From positions 114,759 to 178,758 of the forward strand of contig JADLZK010009277.1 in the NCBI GenBank assembly GCA_015847255.1: a stretch of DNA of 64,000 bases. The letters run 5' to 3'. Source of the stretch: Hyparrhenia diplandra. Taxonomy: Eukaryota > Streptophyta > Magnoliopsida > Poales > Poaceae. The position numbers and the translations under genes were made by a program. The notes beneath the pieces are model-generated. The model had not been told where the DNA came from, made no database searches, and saw only the letters and a list, made by a program, of their open reading frames with translations. Positions 49,975-60,307 of this stretch are shown here, one piece after another; positions within the stretch are counted from its first letter, which is position 1, and the number at the start of each line of letters is the position of its first letter.

Positions 49975-51660
49975 AAGCTGGCTGCATCAGGGATTCAGGA
50001 CGGCGACGACGACGGAGATGGAGAGGTCCAGTTGTCGGCCGGGGATCTGCAGAGAGCTAGCATACTAGTAGTACTAAGCAAGTCAGAGGGAGTTTGGACA
50101 TTGGAGTATATCTACTGGCTGCCGTAGATTAATATAGTACGTAATTGGCTGTCATATCGTAGAGTAATAAGTACGTACGGCTACACATGAGATGAGATTC
50201 ACCGTACGTACGTATATATCTACCATTACCATTAACCTAGTAGCTGTTTTCACCTGTGTGTCTGGATTTGATCACTTATTACTCCAAGGAAAATAAACTT
50301 ATTACTGGATTATTGCTGTCTTCCTGGGTCTCACACACAGCATGAGCACGCAGGCTGGATGATCAGGGCGTGTGTGTGACCGACCATGCAGCATATATAC
50401 ACATATATGCATGCAACTGAGTGACAACAGCATGTAGTAGTGCAGACAGCAACAATGCCTGCATTTCCTGATTCACATCAATACATCATCGCAATGCCTG
50501 CATACCATACATCCATCGTTGTTCATGCATTCCTGAATTATCTGGTTTACAAGAATACAACAGGTTAAAAAATTATAACTTGATTTAGACGTTAATTTTA
50601 CCTTTCTTTTGGTATCAGATTTAAGATAGCTACTAGGCAGTTAACCTTTTATGTGTATATTCGTCTCTGATCGTCTCTAGGATAAGCAATCTGATACCGA
50701 ACTTGAAACCATATCCTAAGTATCAATACATTTGGATTGCACACCGAGTCATCCGATCCCTTTCTTCTATTGCAAGGGGGAACCTAGCCTTCACTAGGTA
50801 GATAGTAGTCATCCCTTATTTATTTTTTACTGGCTTCATCCTGTTTTTCATAATATAGGTGTCAGCGGGGGTAATACTGGAATTTTGGGGCATTTTTTTT
50901 CTTGCATAATGGTAGTGGTGGGTAATTTTATCAACACGTGTATTGGTAAATTTCCCCCAATTAATGTGGTAATTTGGAGGCCTTAAGTATATATAATCAA
51001 AAATAGAACTTTTGTTATTTGTGTTAAAAAAACTAGATCGAGCCTTAACTACATGTCCATACATGTATAACATGGTGGAAAATGGTGGGTGGTGTGTATG
51101 TGATTTCGCTACTGCATCTTGATAAGCATGCAATTATAGAGTGAGGAGGGTGTCTCAGAAAGAATTCATCACTTTAAGGACTACATGTCTATGAAGAATG
51201 CAACCCTAAACTCCACCCATTTCTCTCACGTGCTCCACATTATTCCTTGTCTCTCTTGCACTCGTCCTGTTCATCTTCTCTCTCCTGCACTCCTTTTTTG
51301 TGTGTGTAAAATGCTGTGATTCTCTCCTACACTCCTTCGTGTGTGAAAAAGTTGTGATTGTAGACTTGCACTGAATATGAAGATGGGGGCACATATGTCA
51401 TTTATCACCTTGCATTCTTCAGAAGGAGTGTGAAAACGTTGTGATTGTAGACTTGCATTCTTCAAATTGTATATGCAGACTTGCACTGAATATGAAGTCT
51501 GCATATAGTATACAATTTGCTGGTTCAATTGCCTCTAATTTCGCAAAGCTAATCTGAAATCCATGGGCACCTCTAAAATGCAAAATTTTTCTTTGGCTTC
51601 TACTGCAAGACCAACTATGGACGGCGTGGCGGCCCGCCTCCAGGTACGCAGATGGGAAAA
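49975..51660. other. Intergenic with local repeats
   Basis: No supported gene. 50660-50830 is a degraded relative of the 45-48 kb duplication. 51210-51490 contains three variants of CACTCCTT..GTGTGAAAA..GTTGTGATTGTAGACTTGCA. A hairpin at 51463-51519 is listed separately. Confidence 0.45.
51463..51519. repeat. Short hairpin
   Basis: CAAATTGTATATGCAGACTT is followed after 12 bases by its full complement, interrupted only by 5 extra bases. Confidence 0.8.
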
Positions 51661-51668
51661 CTATTACT

Positions 51669-51772
51669 TTTACACGTTATGCATTAGAAATTTAGAGACT
51701 GCCATACACCTATATTCATTTACATGTTATGCATTAGAAATTTAGAGACTACCATACACTTATTCATTGAGT
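51669..51772. repeat. Two-copy tandem repeat, ~51 bp
   Basis: GTTATGCATTAGAAATTTAG followed by AGACT.CCATACAC is present twice in a row. Confidence 0.85.
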
Positions 51773-52217
51773 GCCCCTTCGCTCGTGCCGTTTGGGAGCA
51801 TGTGGCTACCTAGAGAAACAGCGACAAACTTGCGACCTTCTCTGTGGGCGGAGCAAACATATGTTGAAGGATGGTTTCTAACCTTGGTGAAAAAAGGAAG
51901 CAAGTTGAGTCACACTATCGCTCCTCACCTTTTTGGTGCATTTGGAAGCAAAGAAATACTGCAGTTTTGAAACTCTGAATTCAGAGATGCAAGGTTTTGC
52001 GATTATTAATTAGAGATGAGTGCTCATTGTGGGCTAGTGCCGGAGGATCAGTCCTCAGGCCACTTATGGTTGTTTCTAATTTAGTGAGTAATTAACCATG
52101 TTATTTAACCGCCTGTAGCAATTTGCTAAAGGTGGCAGCGCCCCCTGCGCTCTTGACGTAAACTCTATTTTTTTTTCTTATATTAATATAACACCAGCAA
52201 CCAGATCTTTCAAAAAA
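51768..52217 (+). mobile_element. LINE (L1-type) 3' end fragment
   Basis: Encodes remnants of the C-terminal part of a plant LINE polyprotein: ECPFARAVWEHV (zinc-binding region of RT), a broken middle, then FWCIWKQRNTAVLKL and IRDECSLWASAG. The 3' part resembles plant LINE tails, ending near AATATAACACCAGCAACC. Heavily decayed and 5' truncated. Confidence 0.65.
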
Positions 52218-52346
52218 GGATTATTAGTGGATTAGCCGCTATATAATATACATAGTATAGTAGATAGTAAGGCATTTTTAGCTGGATTTCAGATTTCAGG
52301 ATTAATTGAACTTTTGGAAAGCGTGGCTATAGGGAAAGTGAGACGG

Positions 52347-53775
52347 CACTACGGGAATCCGCTCCTTTGCCGAAAGTGCAAAAATATTTGCCGAGTAAAA
52401 TGTCGGGCACTCGGCAAAGAGCCTATTTGCCGAGTGCCAAATAGAAAAAACTCGGCAAAGAAAAAACACTTTCGGCAAAAGAGCTTCTTTGCCGAAAGTG
52501 TCAAATAAAAAACACTCGGCAAAAGAATTCTTTGCCGAAGTGCCAAAAAAATGCACTCGGCAAAGAGGCTCTTTGCCGAGTGTCTTTTTTTGCTCTCGCA
52601 AAGCATGTTTTCAAATCAGTTTTGAGGCCCTAAACGAGCTTAAATAAAAAAGTTTTCAACTACAAAGTTTCATAACTTCTCAAGCTCTACAAGTTTATTT
52701 TGGTCATTTCTTCATATTTGACAAAGCATCAATAACGTTGTTCACAAAACTTACATCTCTTTCATATCCTTTCATAGTTTCCTACAACTAGAAGAGAGAT
52801 TAATAAGATTTTCGAACAATGTTACTAACATTTTGTCATATCCTTTCATTGTCTCCAAAAGATATGAATCTTTATAGTACAAAAGCTTTTTGATTCCAAT
52901 TCATCTTATCATGCAAAACTAGGTCTAAAGCACTCTCAAATTTAAAATTCGAATTTTTCAAATGACCTCGGATGGAAAAACTTCTAAATGAAAAATGTAG
53001 ATCTCAAAAAAGTTATGAAACTTTGTAGTTGACAACTTTTTTATTTAAGCTCGTTTAGGGCCTCAAAAATTGGTTTGAAAAACTTGTTTTGCGAGTGTTT
53101 TTTTTTTACACTCAGCAAAGAGGCTCTTTGCCGAGTGTCTTTTTTTAGGCACTTTCGGCAAAGAGGCTTGCCGAAAGTGTCTTTTTTTAGCACTCGACAA
53201 ACCCTGTTTTCAAACCAGTTTTTGAGGACCTAAACGATTTTAAATCAAAAAGTTGTCAACTACAAAGTTTCACAACTTTTCAAGGTCTACAATTTTTATT
53301 TAGAAAGTTTTGCATCCGAGGTCATTTGAAAAAATTCGAATTCGATTTAGTATAATATATGAGGAGCTAATACGGAATCTAGACACAAGTGACGAGTGTA
53401 GTGCAGTGGTAAGGTAAGTGAGACACGCGAGGGGAGAGGTTGTGGGTTCGAATCCCACTTGCCGCAAAGTGTGAAAATAGTGTAGCAAAACACGGAAAAA
53501 AGACCATGGTTGAGGGCAAGTGGTAGCTGGTCGGTGGTGGCCTCTCAAAAAAAAAAAAATCTTTTTTTTTGCTTTTTTGGTTTTTTTCGACTTTTATCTT
53601 TGCCAAGTGTTTTTTGGCACTCGGCAAAGCCTTGCCGAGTGCCCGACATTTTTGGCACTCGGCAAAGCATTCTTTGCGAGTATTTCTTTTGCCCAGTGCG
53701 CTTTGCGAGTCGCGGACCTTTCGGCAAAGCCTTTGCCGAAAGTGCAAAGGGGGCTTTGCCAGGATTCCTGTAGTG
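52347..53775. mobile_element. Complete non-autonomous CACTA element
   Basis: Left end CACTACGGGAATCC, right end complement CACTACAGGAATCC, flanked by CGG at 52344-52346 and 53776-53778 (3-bp duplication, as expected). Subterminal TTTGCCGAGTGC / GCACTCGGCAAAG motifs fill about 200 bp at both ends. The middle (52600-53335) has no transposase. It holds an inverted pair (about 52605-52700 and 53000-53097, around CCTAAACGAGCTTAAAT) and a third direct copy at 53205-53330. A SINE is inserted at 53390-53559. Confidence 0.92.
53390..53559 (+). mobile_element. tRNA-derived SINE
   Basis: The A-box-like TAGTGCAGTGG at about 53400 and B box GGTTCGAATCC at 53445-53455 are spaced as in a tRNA gene. The rest of the body does not fold as a tRNA. 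It ends in a run of about 13 A at 53547-53559. Located inside the CACTA element. Confidence 0.75.
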
Positions 53776-53778
53776 CGG

Positions 53779-55097
53779 ATCACAGTATCACACATGGCGT
53801 TCGTCGCACCGATTGATTAAACTAGTTCATTTCAATAGAGTCCTTAGCATTCTTGACTCATTCTTTTGCTTCTACTTGTATGCACCAAAAATAAGCTACA
53901 CAGCTAGCAAGGCCAATTGAGGAATGCAAGAACATTTGATGTGAAGCGATGCCAAACTGCTATAGCCTGACCCTGCTAGCTCATGCATGCTCTAGTGGTG
54001 AAATATACATACACAGCAAATCAACAGTAATACTATAGTATACGCTCTAGTGGTCCAATCCACACCACGCACCAGGAAAAACAGCTAGATTAATGGTAAT
54101 GGTGTGGATACTTACCTCGTACTACCATGAATCTCATCGATCTTACCTCATCTAGACCCGTACGTACTCCAAATCTCCAATGTCCAAACACACTCTCTCC
54201 CTCCGACTACTAGTAGAGTAGTACTGCTTTTTTTGTTCTTTGTTTTTACAACAACTAGAGTATTAGCTTGCTTGCTCGATCTGCGCGCAGATCCCAATGA
54301 AAAGCATGCAAGGCCGGCTGGCCGGACGTACGGGCCGGCTATACTAGACAGCCTCATCGTCGTCGTCGTCGTCGCCCTGGTCCCAATCAAAAGCGGCGGC
54401 GAGAAGAGCAGCAGAGAAGGACGCCGGCGAGTACCAAGTCCACCTCCCAGATTGCTCCCGCTCGCGGCGGCGTTTGTGGCTGGACCTCCGGTCCGGTCCT
54501 TGCAGTGAATTCAGTCTGAGGAGGATCCCGGGCCGGCCTGCTACGAGGAGGAGGCTGGGGACCTCGCGATGTCTCCTAGCGGCGGACATCTTGGGCGAGA
54601 TCGATGCCGCCCGGCCACGTACGTACGCTGGATCAAGTGGTGAGGCCGGCTGGATTGATTGGAGGCATGATCGATGCAGTGATCGCGAGATAATCATGCC
54701 GCCCGGCCGCCGCTGGTACGTGAGGCCGAGCCGATCGAGGGCGACCAACGCCATGGATGCGGGCTGCCGCGACAGGGACGCGGCTCCTTGCCTGCTTCGA
54801 GACATACGTCCTCGCTGCTAGGTTAGCTCGCTCTTGCCTCTCTTGGCGGCGCCAGGCGCGGCGGACTAACAGCATCGCAACAAACCCCGCCGGCTAGCTA
54901 CATCGATGTCGTTGTAGCATGATCGACTAGAAAGTAGAAACAGGCCGGCCGGAGGCTGCAGAAGAACATCGATCCATGCACATGAAATTAATAGAGGAAA
55001 TATATTTATCAAAAATGTGTGTAACCAGCAGACACGCCGGGATCCATCGCCATCGGAGCCCCTTCCTATACTGCCAGATCAAGAAGAACATACTAAT
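53779..55097. other. Intergenic, open frames without recognised motifs
   Basis: A CGT-type microsatellite lies at about 54354-54376. Overlapping GC-rich frames on both strands at 54230-54880 show no recognisable domain and no support from splice sites; I do not call a gene. Confidence 0.4.
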
Positions 55098-55484
55098 CTA
55101 CCGGGAACCCAGCGTGCACAGATTTGTATGACCTTGTCCTAAAAGCTTGCAGGATTCACCGAGAGTAGGTCTACCCCAGACAAGACTTTGGCTGGCAAAC
55201 ATACAAAGGCATCCGTTTCCCGTGGACAGCTCAAGGCCTTTGGCCATCGCCTGGCAGCACTCTTTGACCGCAACGGGATCTGAACCGGGCTTTGCTGGAG
55301 GATTATTGAAAGCATCAATACAACGATTGCTGATGGTGTCCCCCAATTGAACGCCTATAATGTCCTCACACAAACGCCCTTGCCCTTGTACTTGTGATGA
55401 TGAGTCTACTGGCAGCGGAGGGCAGCTGATGACCATCAGCATGATGATCATCAACAAATCACGACGCATGGGATTGGGAGCCAT
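55098..55484 (-). CDS. Small secreted eight-cysteine protein (lipid-transfer/inhibitor superfamily)
   Basis: 128 residues from ATG 55484. A hydrophobic signal-like segment (LLMIIMLMVISCPPLP) is followed by a mature part with the order C...C...CC...CLC...C...C (LCED, RCID, ECCQ, CLCM, SCKL, LCTL), the eight-cysteine pattern of plant lipid-transfer proteins, 2S albumins and related inhibitors. Within the superfamily the subgroup is not clear. The open frame extends upstream to 55673, but a TATA box at 55592-55599 puts the transcript start near 55565, so the ATG at 55484 is the likely start. It is a single-exon frame with no breaks and is likely to be expressed. Confidence 0.75.
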   Translation of the reverse strand: MAPNPMRRDLLMIIMLMVISCPPLPVDSSSQVQGQGRLCEDIIGVQLGDTISNRCIDAFNNPPAKPGSDPVAVKECCQAMAKGLELSTGNGCLCMFASQSLVWGRPTLGESCKLLGQGHTNLCTLGSR

Positions 55485-55591
55485 GCCTCGCCTCGCCTTA
55501 GGAGTGTGAAGCTCGTGCGTTGGAGGACAGTGTGGTGGGGTGGTCTGAATTGGTGATGGTTGCTTCCATTCCGACATCCCCTCCCCTGGGC

Positions 55592-55599
55592 TTTTATAG
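55592..55599 (-). promoter_or_regulatory. TATA box of the eight-cysteine gene
   Basis: Minus strand TCTATAAAAGCCC, about 110 bases upstream of the chosen ATG. Confidence 0.65.
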
Positions 55600-55699
55600 A
55601 TCTTCGGTGTTGCGTTAGACAACAAATACAGTTGCAAATACGGCAACAATATATTATAAAGGGGCCCTCTCATTGCATTCTACTGATATTACATTTATT

Positions 55700-56211
55700 C
55701 ACTGCTACTCTGGCCCGATCCTGCAGCAGGGTCCAGCTACTCACGTCGCCAGTTCAATATGCTCTGCTTGTTGACTTGTGGCATCGTCTGAATGCTCAAC
55801 TTGCAGGTGTCAGATGGCAGAAGATTCTAACATGTGTGTTTTTAACTCTCAATATATTATTAGCTATATACATATGCTAGTGCGTGCACGGAGGTTACAT
55901 TTTCCATTCAGAGAGAGGGAGCAGTGTTTATCATTATTTGTGCTAGGTGGAAGAGGGCGTCGCTTGGAAGCTAGGGTCGCCAGTTCATTGTCCTCTGCTT
56001 GACAACTTGTGGCATCGTCTTTATACTCTAGATTAATTTTGTGTAACGTAAAATTGTATTTATTATTTTTCTTTATATTTTAGATGAATTTGAATTTTGT
56101 ATGTATACTGTACTATATCACGGAAGGATAGGATCGGAGATCCTGACTGGGCGAGACCGACAGAACATGAACAGGCCAGCATAGGCCCTCGAGAAGAAGC
56201 AAGGCTAGCAA
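55700..56211. other. Intergenic with a local duplication
   Basis: GTCGCCAGTTCA..TGCTCTGCTTG then ACTTGTGGCATCGTCT occurs at about 55746-55792 and again at 55976-56021. No gene is supported. Confidence 0.5.
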
Positions 56212-56415
56212 TGCCACGAGAGGACGACCACCACGAGCCACGGTGGAAGCAAGGCCAGCATACGTCCACCACGAGCCGCCGCCGTCCACCTGCTGGGTGG
56301 CGCTAGCAGCCACGGTGGGTATCAGGTCGCCTCCGACCGCGTCGTCCTCGCCGCCCACCCACGGAACACCGTCCACGTCGCGTTCGGCCATATTTGCCTC
56401 GCGGTGGACCTGTGC
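56212..56415 (+). pseudogene. Broken copy of exon 2 of the four-helix membrane protein
   Basis: Matches 49738-49923 in blocks: GACGACCACCACGAGCC, GGGTGGCGCTAGCAGCCACG, GGAACACCGTCCACGTCG and CTCGCGGTGGACCTG. About 20 bases are missing in the middle and the frame is broken. It lies on the same strand as the source gene, about 6.5 kb away. Confidence 0.8.
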
Positions 56416-56574
56416 ATGCCTCGCCGGCGGCCGGCGCCGCTGCCCCGTCGCCTCCTCCTCTCCCCTTCCTAGATCCACCGCGAATCCCTCCGTTCGCCCC
56501 TCGGGCGCAGAAGCGCTGCCTCGAGCCCCGGCTGCCGTCGAGGAGGAGCGACGTGAAGCTCCTGCATCCTTGAG

Positions 56575-56868
56575 TACATGTACATCCAGGATCTGGGGAG
56601 GACGGTGGAAGAGTTGACGCTGCTGGTGGAGAGGATGTGGCGCCAAAGGGAGCTGCAGCGGGACGTGGTGGACGCGGCGCCGGCTGTGGTGGACGAGGCG
56701 GCGGAGAGCTCGGAGGGCGAGGTTGCGCCACCGCCGGCGACGGCCGTGCAGCGGCAGCCGATCCGGAGCCCGTACATCCAGCGGCGGAGCAAGGACATGT
56801 CCGTGGACGTGCAGATAGAGGAGGAAGACGTGTACATCAAGCTCACCAAGCGCCGGCGCGATGGGTGA
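56575..56868 (+). pseudogene. bHLH transcription factor fragment (EAT1/TIP2-like)
   Basis: Reads YIQDLGRTVEELTLLVER, then a variable linker, then QRRSKDMSVDVQIEEEDVYI and KLTKRRRDG before a stop. The end of helix 2 of a bHLH domain followed by QRRSK..VDV.I.....IK.T..RR matches the grass tapetum regulators EAT1/DTD1 and TIP2. The basic region and the upstream half of the domain are absent, as is the C-terminal ACT-like part. It is a captured or decayed fragment, not a working gene. Confidence 0.75.
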
Positions 56869-56969
56869 CCTCCGCCTTGACCTCGTCCACCTCTCTGGCA
56901 TAGTTCATTGTTACAAAGGATATTTAGTTCAGAACACTAAACTTGTTCTCATCCATCTGTCATTAAATA

Positions 56970-57520
56970 CAGGATATCTATATCTGGATCAAGTCTGTGA
57001 TCGATATCGAGAATGAAATGCTGCTGAGGATCAAGCAGTGCCATCTTGACATCACACCAAAGATCCATATTGTAAGTCTGATGTCTAATATGCTAAAGCA
57101 AAGTGTGCCACCTTAATCACTGCAGCAATGAACCTTCTTTGGCATGTACAGGTCACCAGGTTGCTCACTGATGCAACTGGCACAACCGCGTGGCCAGCGT
57201 TTTCAGAAGGTCCTTGGTGCTGAGTACTGCCATATCTTTTTTTGTTTCTTAGATAACGCCTAGGCGCGTTTTTCAAGTATTGCCATATCCTTCAAGTGCC
57301 ATAACTAAGAATGGAATTGTTCAAGTGGATCTTGTGTTTTAAAGTTTGGTTATACCTGGAGACTTATATTGATGTAAATACTAAATGCCGACCTCTGTTT
57401 TTTTTTTCTGATAAAGATGAACATCTTGCTGGTTTTTTCTTCAATTGCTGCTAGGATGTGACCCATGAGATTGCTGGAGAGCTTCAGGCCAACCTATTGG
57501 GGATTATGAAATTTGGGTTG
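56970..57520 (+). pseudogene. Sucrose synthase gene fragment
   Basis: Three exon pieces with intron remnants. 57006-57071 encodes IENEMLLRIKQCHLDITPKI, ending at GTAAGT. 57151-57232 begins after a CAG acceptor with VTRLLTDATGTT, then is frame-broken. About 57456-57520 gives DVTHEIAGELQAN after a TGCTAG acceptor. All three match the sucrose synthase segment ENEMLLRIKQ.GLDITPKI.IVTRLLPDA.GTT and DV.HEI.GELQA. Intervening exons that should encode the conserved VPFR..NG part are missing. Nonfunctional. Confidence 0.85.
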
Positions 57521-58284
57521 CCCAGGCACCGTGCACTACTTTTTTTAAGGTCAGTAACAAATCGCATTGCGGTCAGCAATCTAATGCGCATTACTTTTGT
57601 AATTATGAACTTTTTCATAAACAATAAGAAATAGAGATGCAATCCTAGATGGCAGTCATTTTTTGAAATGCAATATTTTCTCATGCTCGGTACTAAATCT
57701 CACATGATCACTTTCTTGTTCTCATTGTTTAGTTTGTAGGATAAAACCTGATGACCGCATTGCAATTGCAAGGAGGTGTTCTCATTGTAGGATAAAACAG
57801 AAAGGTGATGCATTTGTCTACTGGTCTTGGTTCAATTTTCTAAGGATGCAATTGTTGAATTTATAGGCCCATATATCATCATGATGTCCTTTAAAGTTCT
57901 TGTACACAAAAAAAAAAATGTACAAGTATTCCTTTTGATTTTTCAAGGTTTGTTTTTACCCTGTAATTAGCATATTCTAAAAAACATGTTTTCATTGAAA
58001 TATAAATCGACAAGCAAATATTTCCATGACTGTAATTAGCATATTCCTTTTGATGTCTTAATCTTGGTTTATCTATGCCATAGCCCCATTTTAGTAATAT
58101 TTCCATGACTGGGTTCCATCCCCTCTACAGTCTACACAGATAGAGTCAATGTATTAGACCATAGTCCCAAAAGATTTCTACATTTTTGCAACCTAGCTTA
58201 CCTTCGTAGTTGCTTTCTACTTAGGCCGCTAACTTTGCATTACAGGATACTTGCTCCTCGGGAATTGCCTTGCTGGATTGTCAA
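57521..58284. other. Intergenic, nothing recognised
   Basis: A short direct repeat (AGGATAAAAC, with GTTCTCATTG) around 57715-57805. No gene is supported. Confidence 0.4.
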
Positions 58285-58285
58285 T

Positions 58286-59175
58286 TTTTTTTTTTTTAGA
58301 TAATGGATAATAATATCCGGCCTCTACATCCGTGGATATACACAGCTAATTATTACAGAGTTTGGTATAGAGAAAAACAAACAGATTGGTATCCTTTTAT
58401 ATAGACTATGGGACTAAAGCAAACGGAAAAAATGTTTCCACCCTCCATTAGAAATTTCTAAAGCAATGATCTCTAATTTCTTGCTCATCACAACGAGGGC
58501 GTATTTAGCCTGTTCATCACGCTGCAACTGGGCCCAGACGCGTAGCCATGTAAAGCTTCCCTGAAAAATAACCTCCGCATAATAGAATTAGATTTCATTC
58601 TTTTAAAAATTATGTCATTCTGGCATCTTCAGATAGCCCAAGCATAAGACAGCCAAACCAACCCAAATCAATGGTTTAATCTTTTTATGATGATTATTAA
58701 GCCAAGTCCCAAACATATGGTCAATAGATCTAGGTTGGTTAAGGTTAGTAGCATAGAAAATAAACCTCCAAATCATCTTAGCGAGGGCAGTCCAAAAAGA
58801 GGTGTTGTATTGTTTCATTCATATTACAACACAAACATTTCGACTCCCTTTCCAGTTTTTCTTAGCAAGGTTGTCTTTTGTCAGGATGACTCCCCTTTGA
58901 AGAAACCAGAGAAAGATTTTAATTTTTAGAGGTATTTTCCATTTCCAGATCTTCCGTCTTTGGAATGGTGGATGTGTATCTATAGTATCAAGATACATAG
59001 ACCTGACAGTAAAGAGGCCAGATTTTGTTAAAAGCCATCTAAAATGGTCTGTACCATCCACCAAGACAACATTGGAGACCTGGGCTACTAGGTTAAGCCA
59101 CTCCCTTAGGTTATTATCCACCAAAGACCTTCTAAATGAAAATGTTAAGAGGTCTTCAGGACATGATTTTTGAAA
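58286..59175 (-). mobile_element. 5'-truncated LINE (L1-type) with poly-A
   Basis: On the minus strand, 59124-58819 encodes WLLTKSGLFTVRSMYLDT then KIWKWKIPLKIKIFLWFLQR and LTKDNLAKKNW. After a frame change, 58818-58615 continues with AKMIWRFIF and WVGLAVLCLG. This is the zinc-binding region at the C-terminal end of plant LINE reverse transcriptases. The minus-strand poly-A tail appears as a T run at 58286-58300. Confidence 0.85.
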
Positions 59176-59465
59176 CTGTTACATTACATACTTCCTAAGT
59201 GGCATTTCCAAATAATATTTGTAAGCATAACTGGATGACAAAATGAAAAAAATAAAAAAAAAATAGGCAATGAAACTTACAACTAGCTTGATTGGTTCTC
59301 GGAATCTTGGTGAACGGACCTGAGTTTTTCTAATTGATCTTCGTTTTACCTTCTGCCTTTTGTTTGTTTCTCCCATTTTTTTTCTTCCATTGTTCCTGAT
59401 GCTTCTTTTCTGCCAACAAGATGGAGGTAGTCCTTACTATTGGCCCTAGCTCGTCAGAGTTGAGG

Positions 59466-60005
59466 GCGAACCCTAGCTCGCACGCTAAGAGCGCTTTATT
59501 GATTAGGGTCCAAGGCTGCATTTAGGGTTATTAGCTAGGGGTGTATTTGAGGTGTAGTCTTATTTGTAAGGATTAAATTAAACATGTTTATATGGTTTAT
59601 TACTCAGATTAAGGATCAAATAAGTGTGGGGGAGCCGTAGGCGCAACCACGGGCGAGCTAGGGTTCAAACATAGGTCTGACGAGCTAGGGCCAAGGCCCT
59701 AGCTTGTTGGAGCTCTGGCTTAACCATAGCTCGCACGCCTTACGAAGCTATGGTCGCTTGCACGCTGTGAGCTCTTTATTGATTAGGTTCCCAGGCTGTA
59801 TTTAAGGTTATTAGGTAGGGTTGTATTTAGGGTTTAGTCTTATAGTTAAGGATTAAATTAAACATGTTTATATGGTTTATTACTCAGATTAAGGATCAAA
59901 TAAGTGTGGGGAGACGCGGACGCAAGCTAGGGTTCGAACGAGCTACGGGCGAACCCTAGCTTGCACGCCGTGAGCTCTTTTTTTATTAGGGTCCAAGGTT
60001 ACTTT
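59466..60005. repeat. Tandem repeat, ~280-bp period
   Basis: AACATGTTTATATGGTTTAT and the following TACTCAGATTAAGGATCAAA occur at 59581 and 59861, with matching CTAGCTCGCACGC, TTTATTGATTAGG, CCAAGGCTG and ATTTAGGGTTATTAG blocks upstream of each. A third partial unit begins near 59945. About 2.2 copies, noncoding. Confidence 0.88.
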
Positions 60006-60307
60006 GCTAAATAATTAAATCTGGAGATGTTTCTTGAAGATTAGCATTTCCTGAAGTCATTCTAGGTCTGTGCCTTTGAAAGCAAACCTCTTTTTTTTTT
60101 TTTTTGAATCCAAAGCAAACCTCTTATTACCGTGCGTTCTAAATTTTCTTCAGACTGCATAACTATATAACCTATCGATTCTAATATGACCCAGATTTTT
60201 TCAAAATCTAATGATTTACACCACTATTACACTAAATTTACATTTGTCAGAAAAGTGTTCTCCGGATACAGTTCAGACATTGCTAACAGAACACTAGCTC
60301 TCTCCTA

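Noticed and set aside
53396..53460. tRNA gene
   Set aside because: A- and B-box-like sequences are present but no tRNA fold follows, and a poly-A tail ends the unit; it is better explained as a SINE.
54344..54805. 153-codon open frame on the minus strand
   Set aside because: GC-rich with competing open frames on both strands, a microsatellite-encoded aspartate run and no recognised domain.
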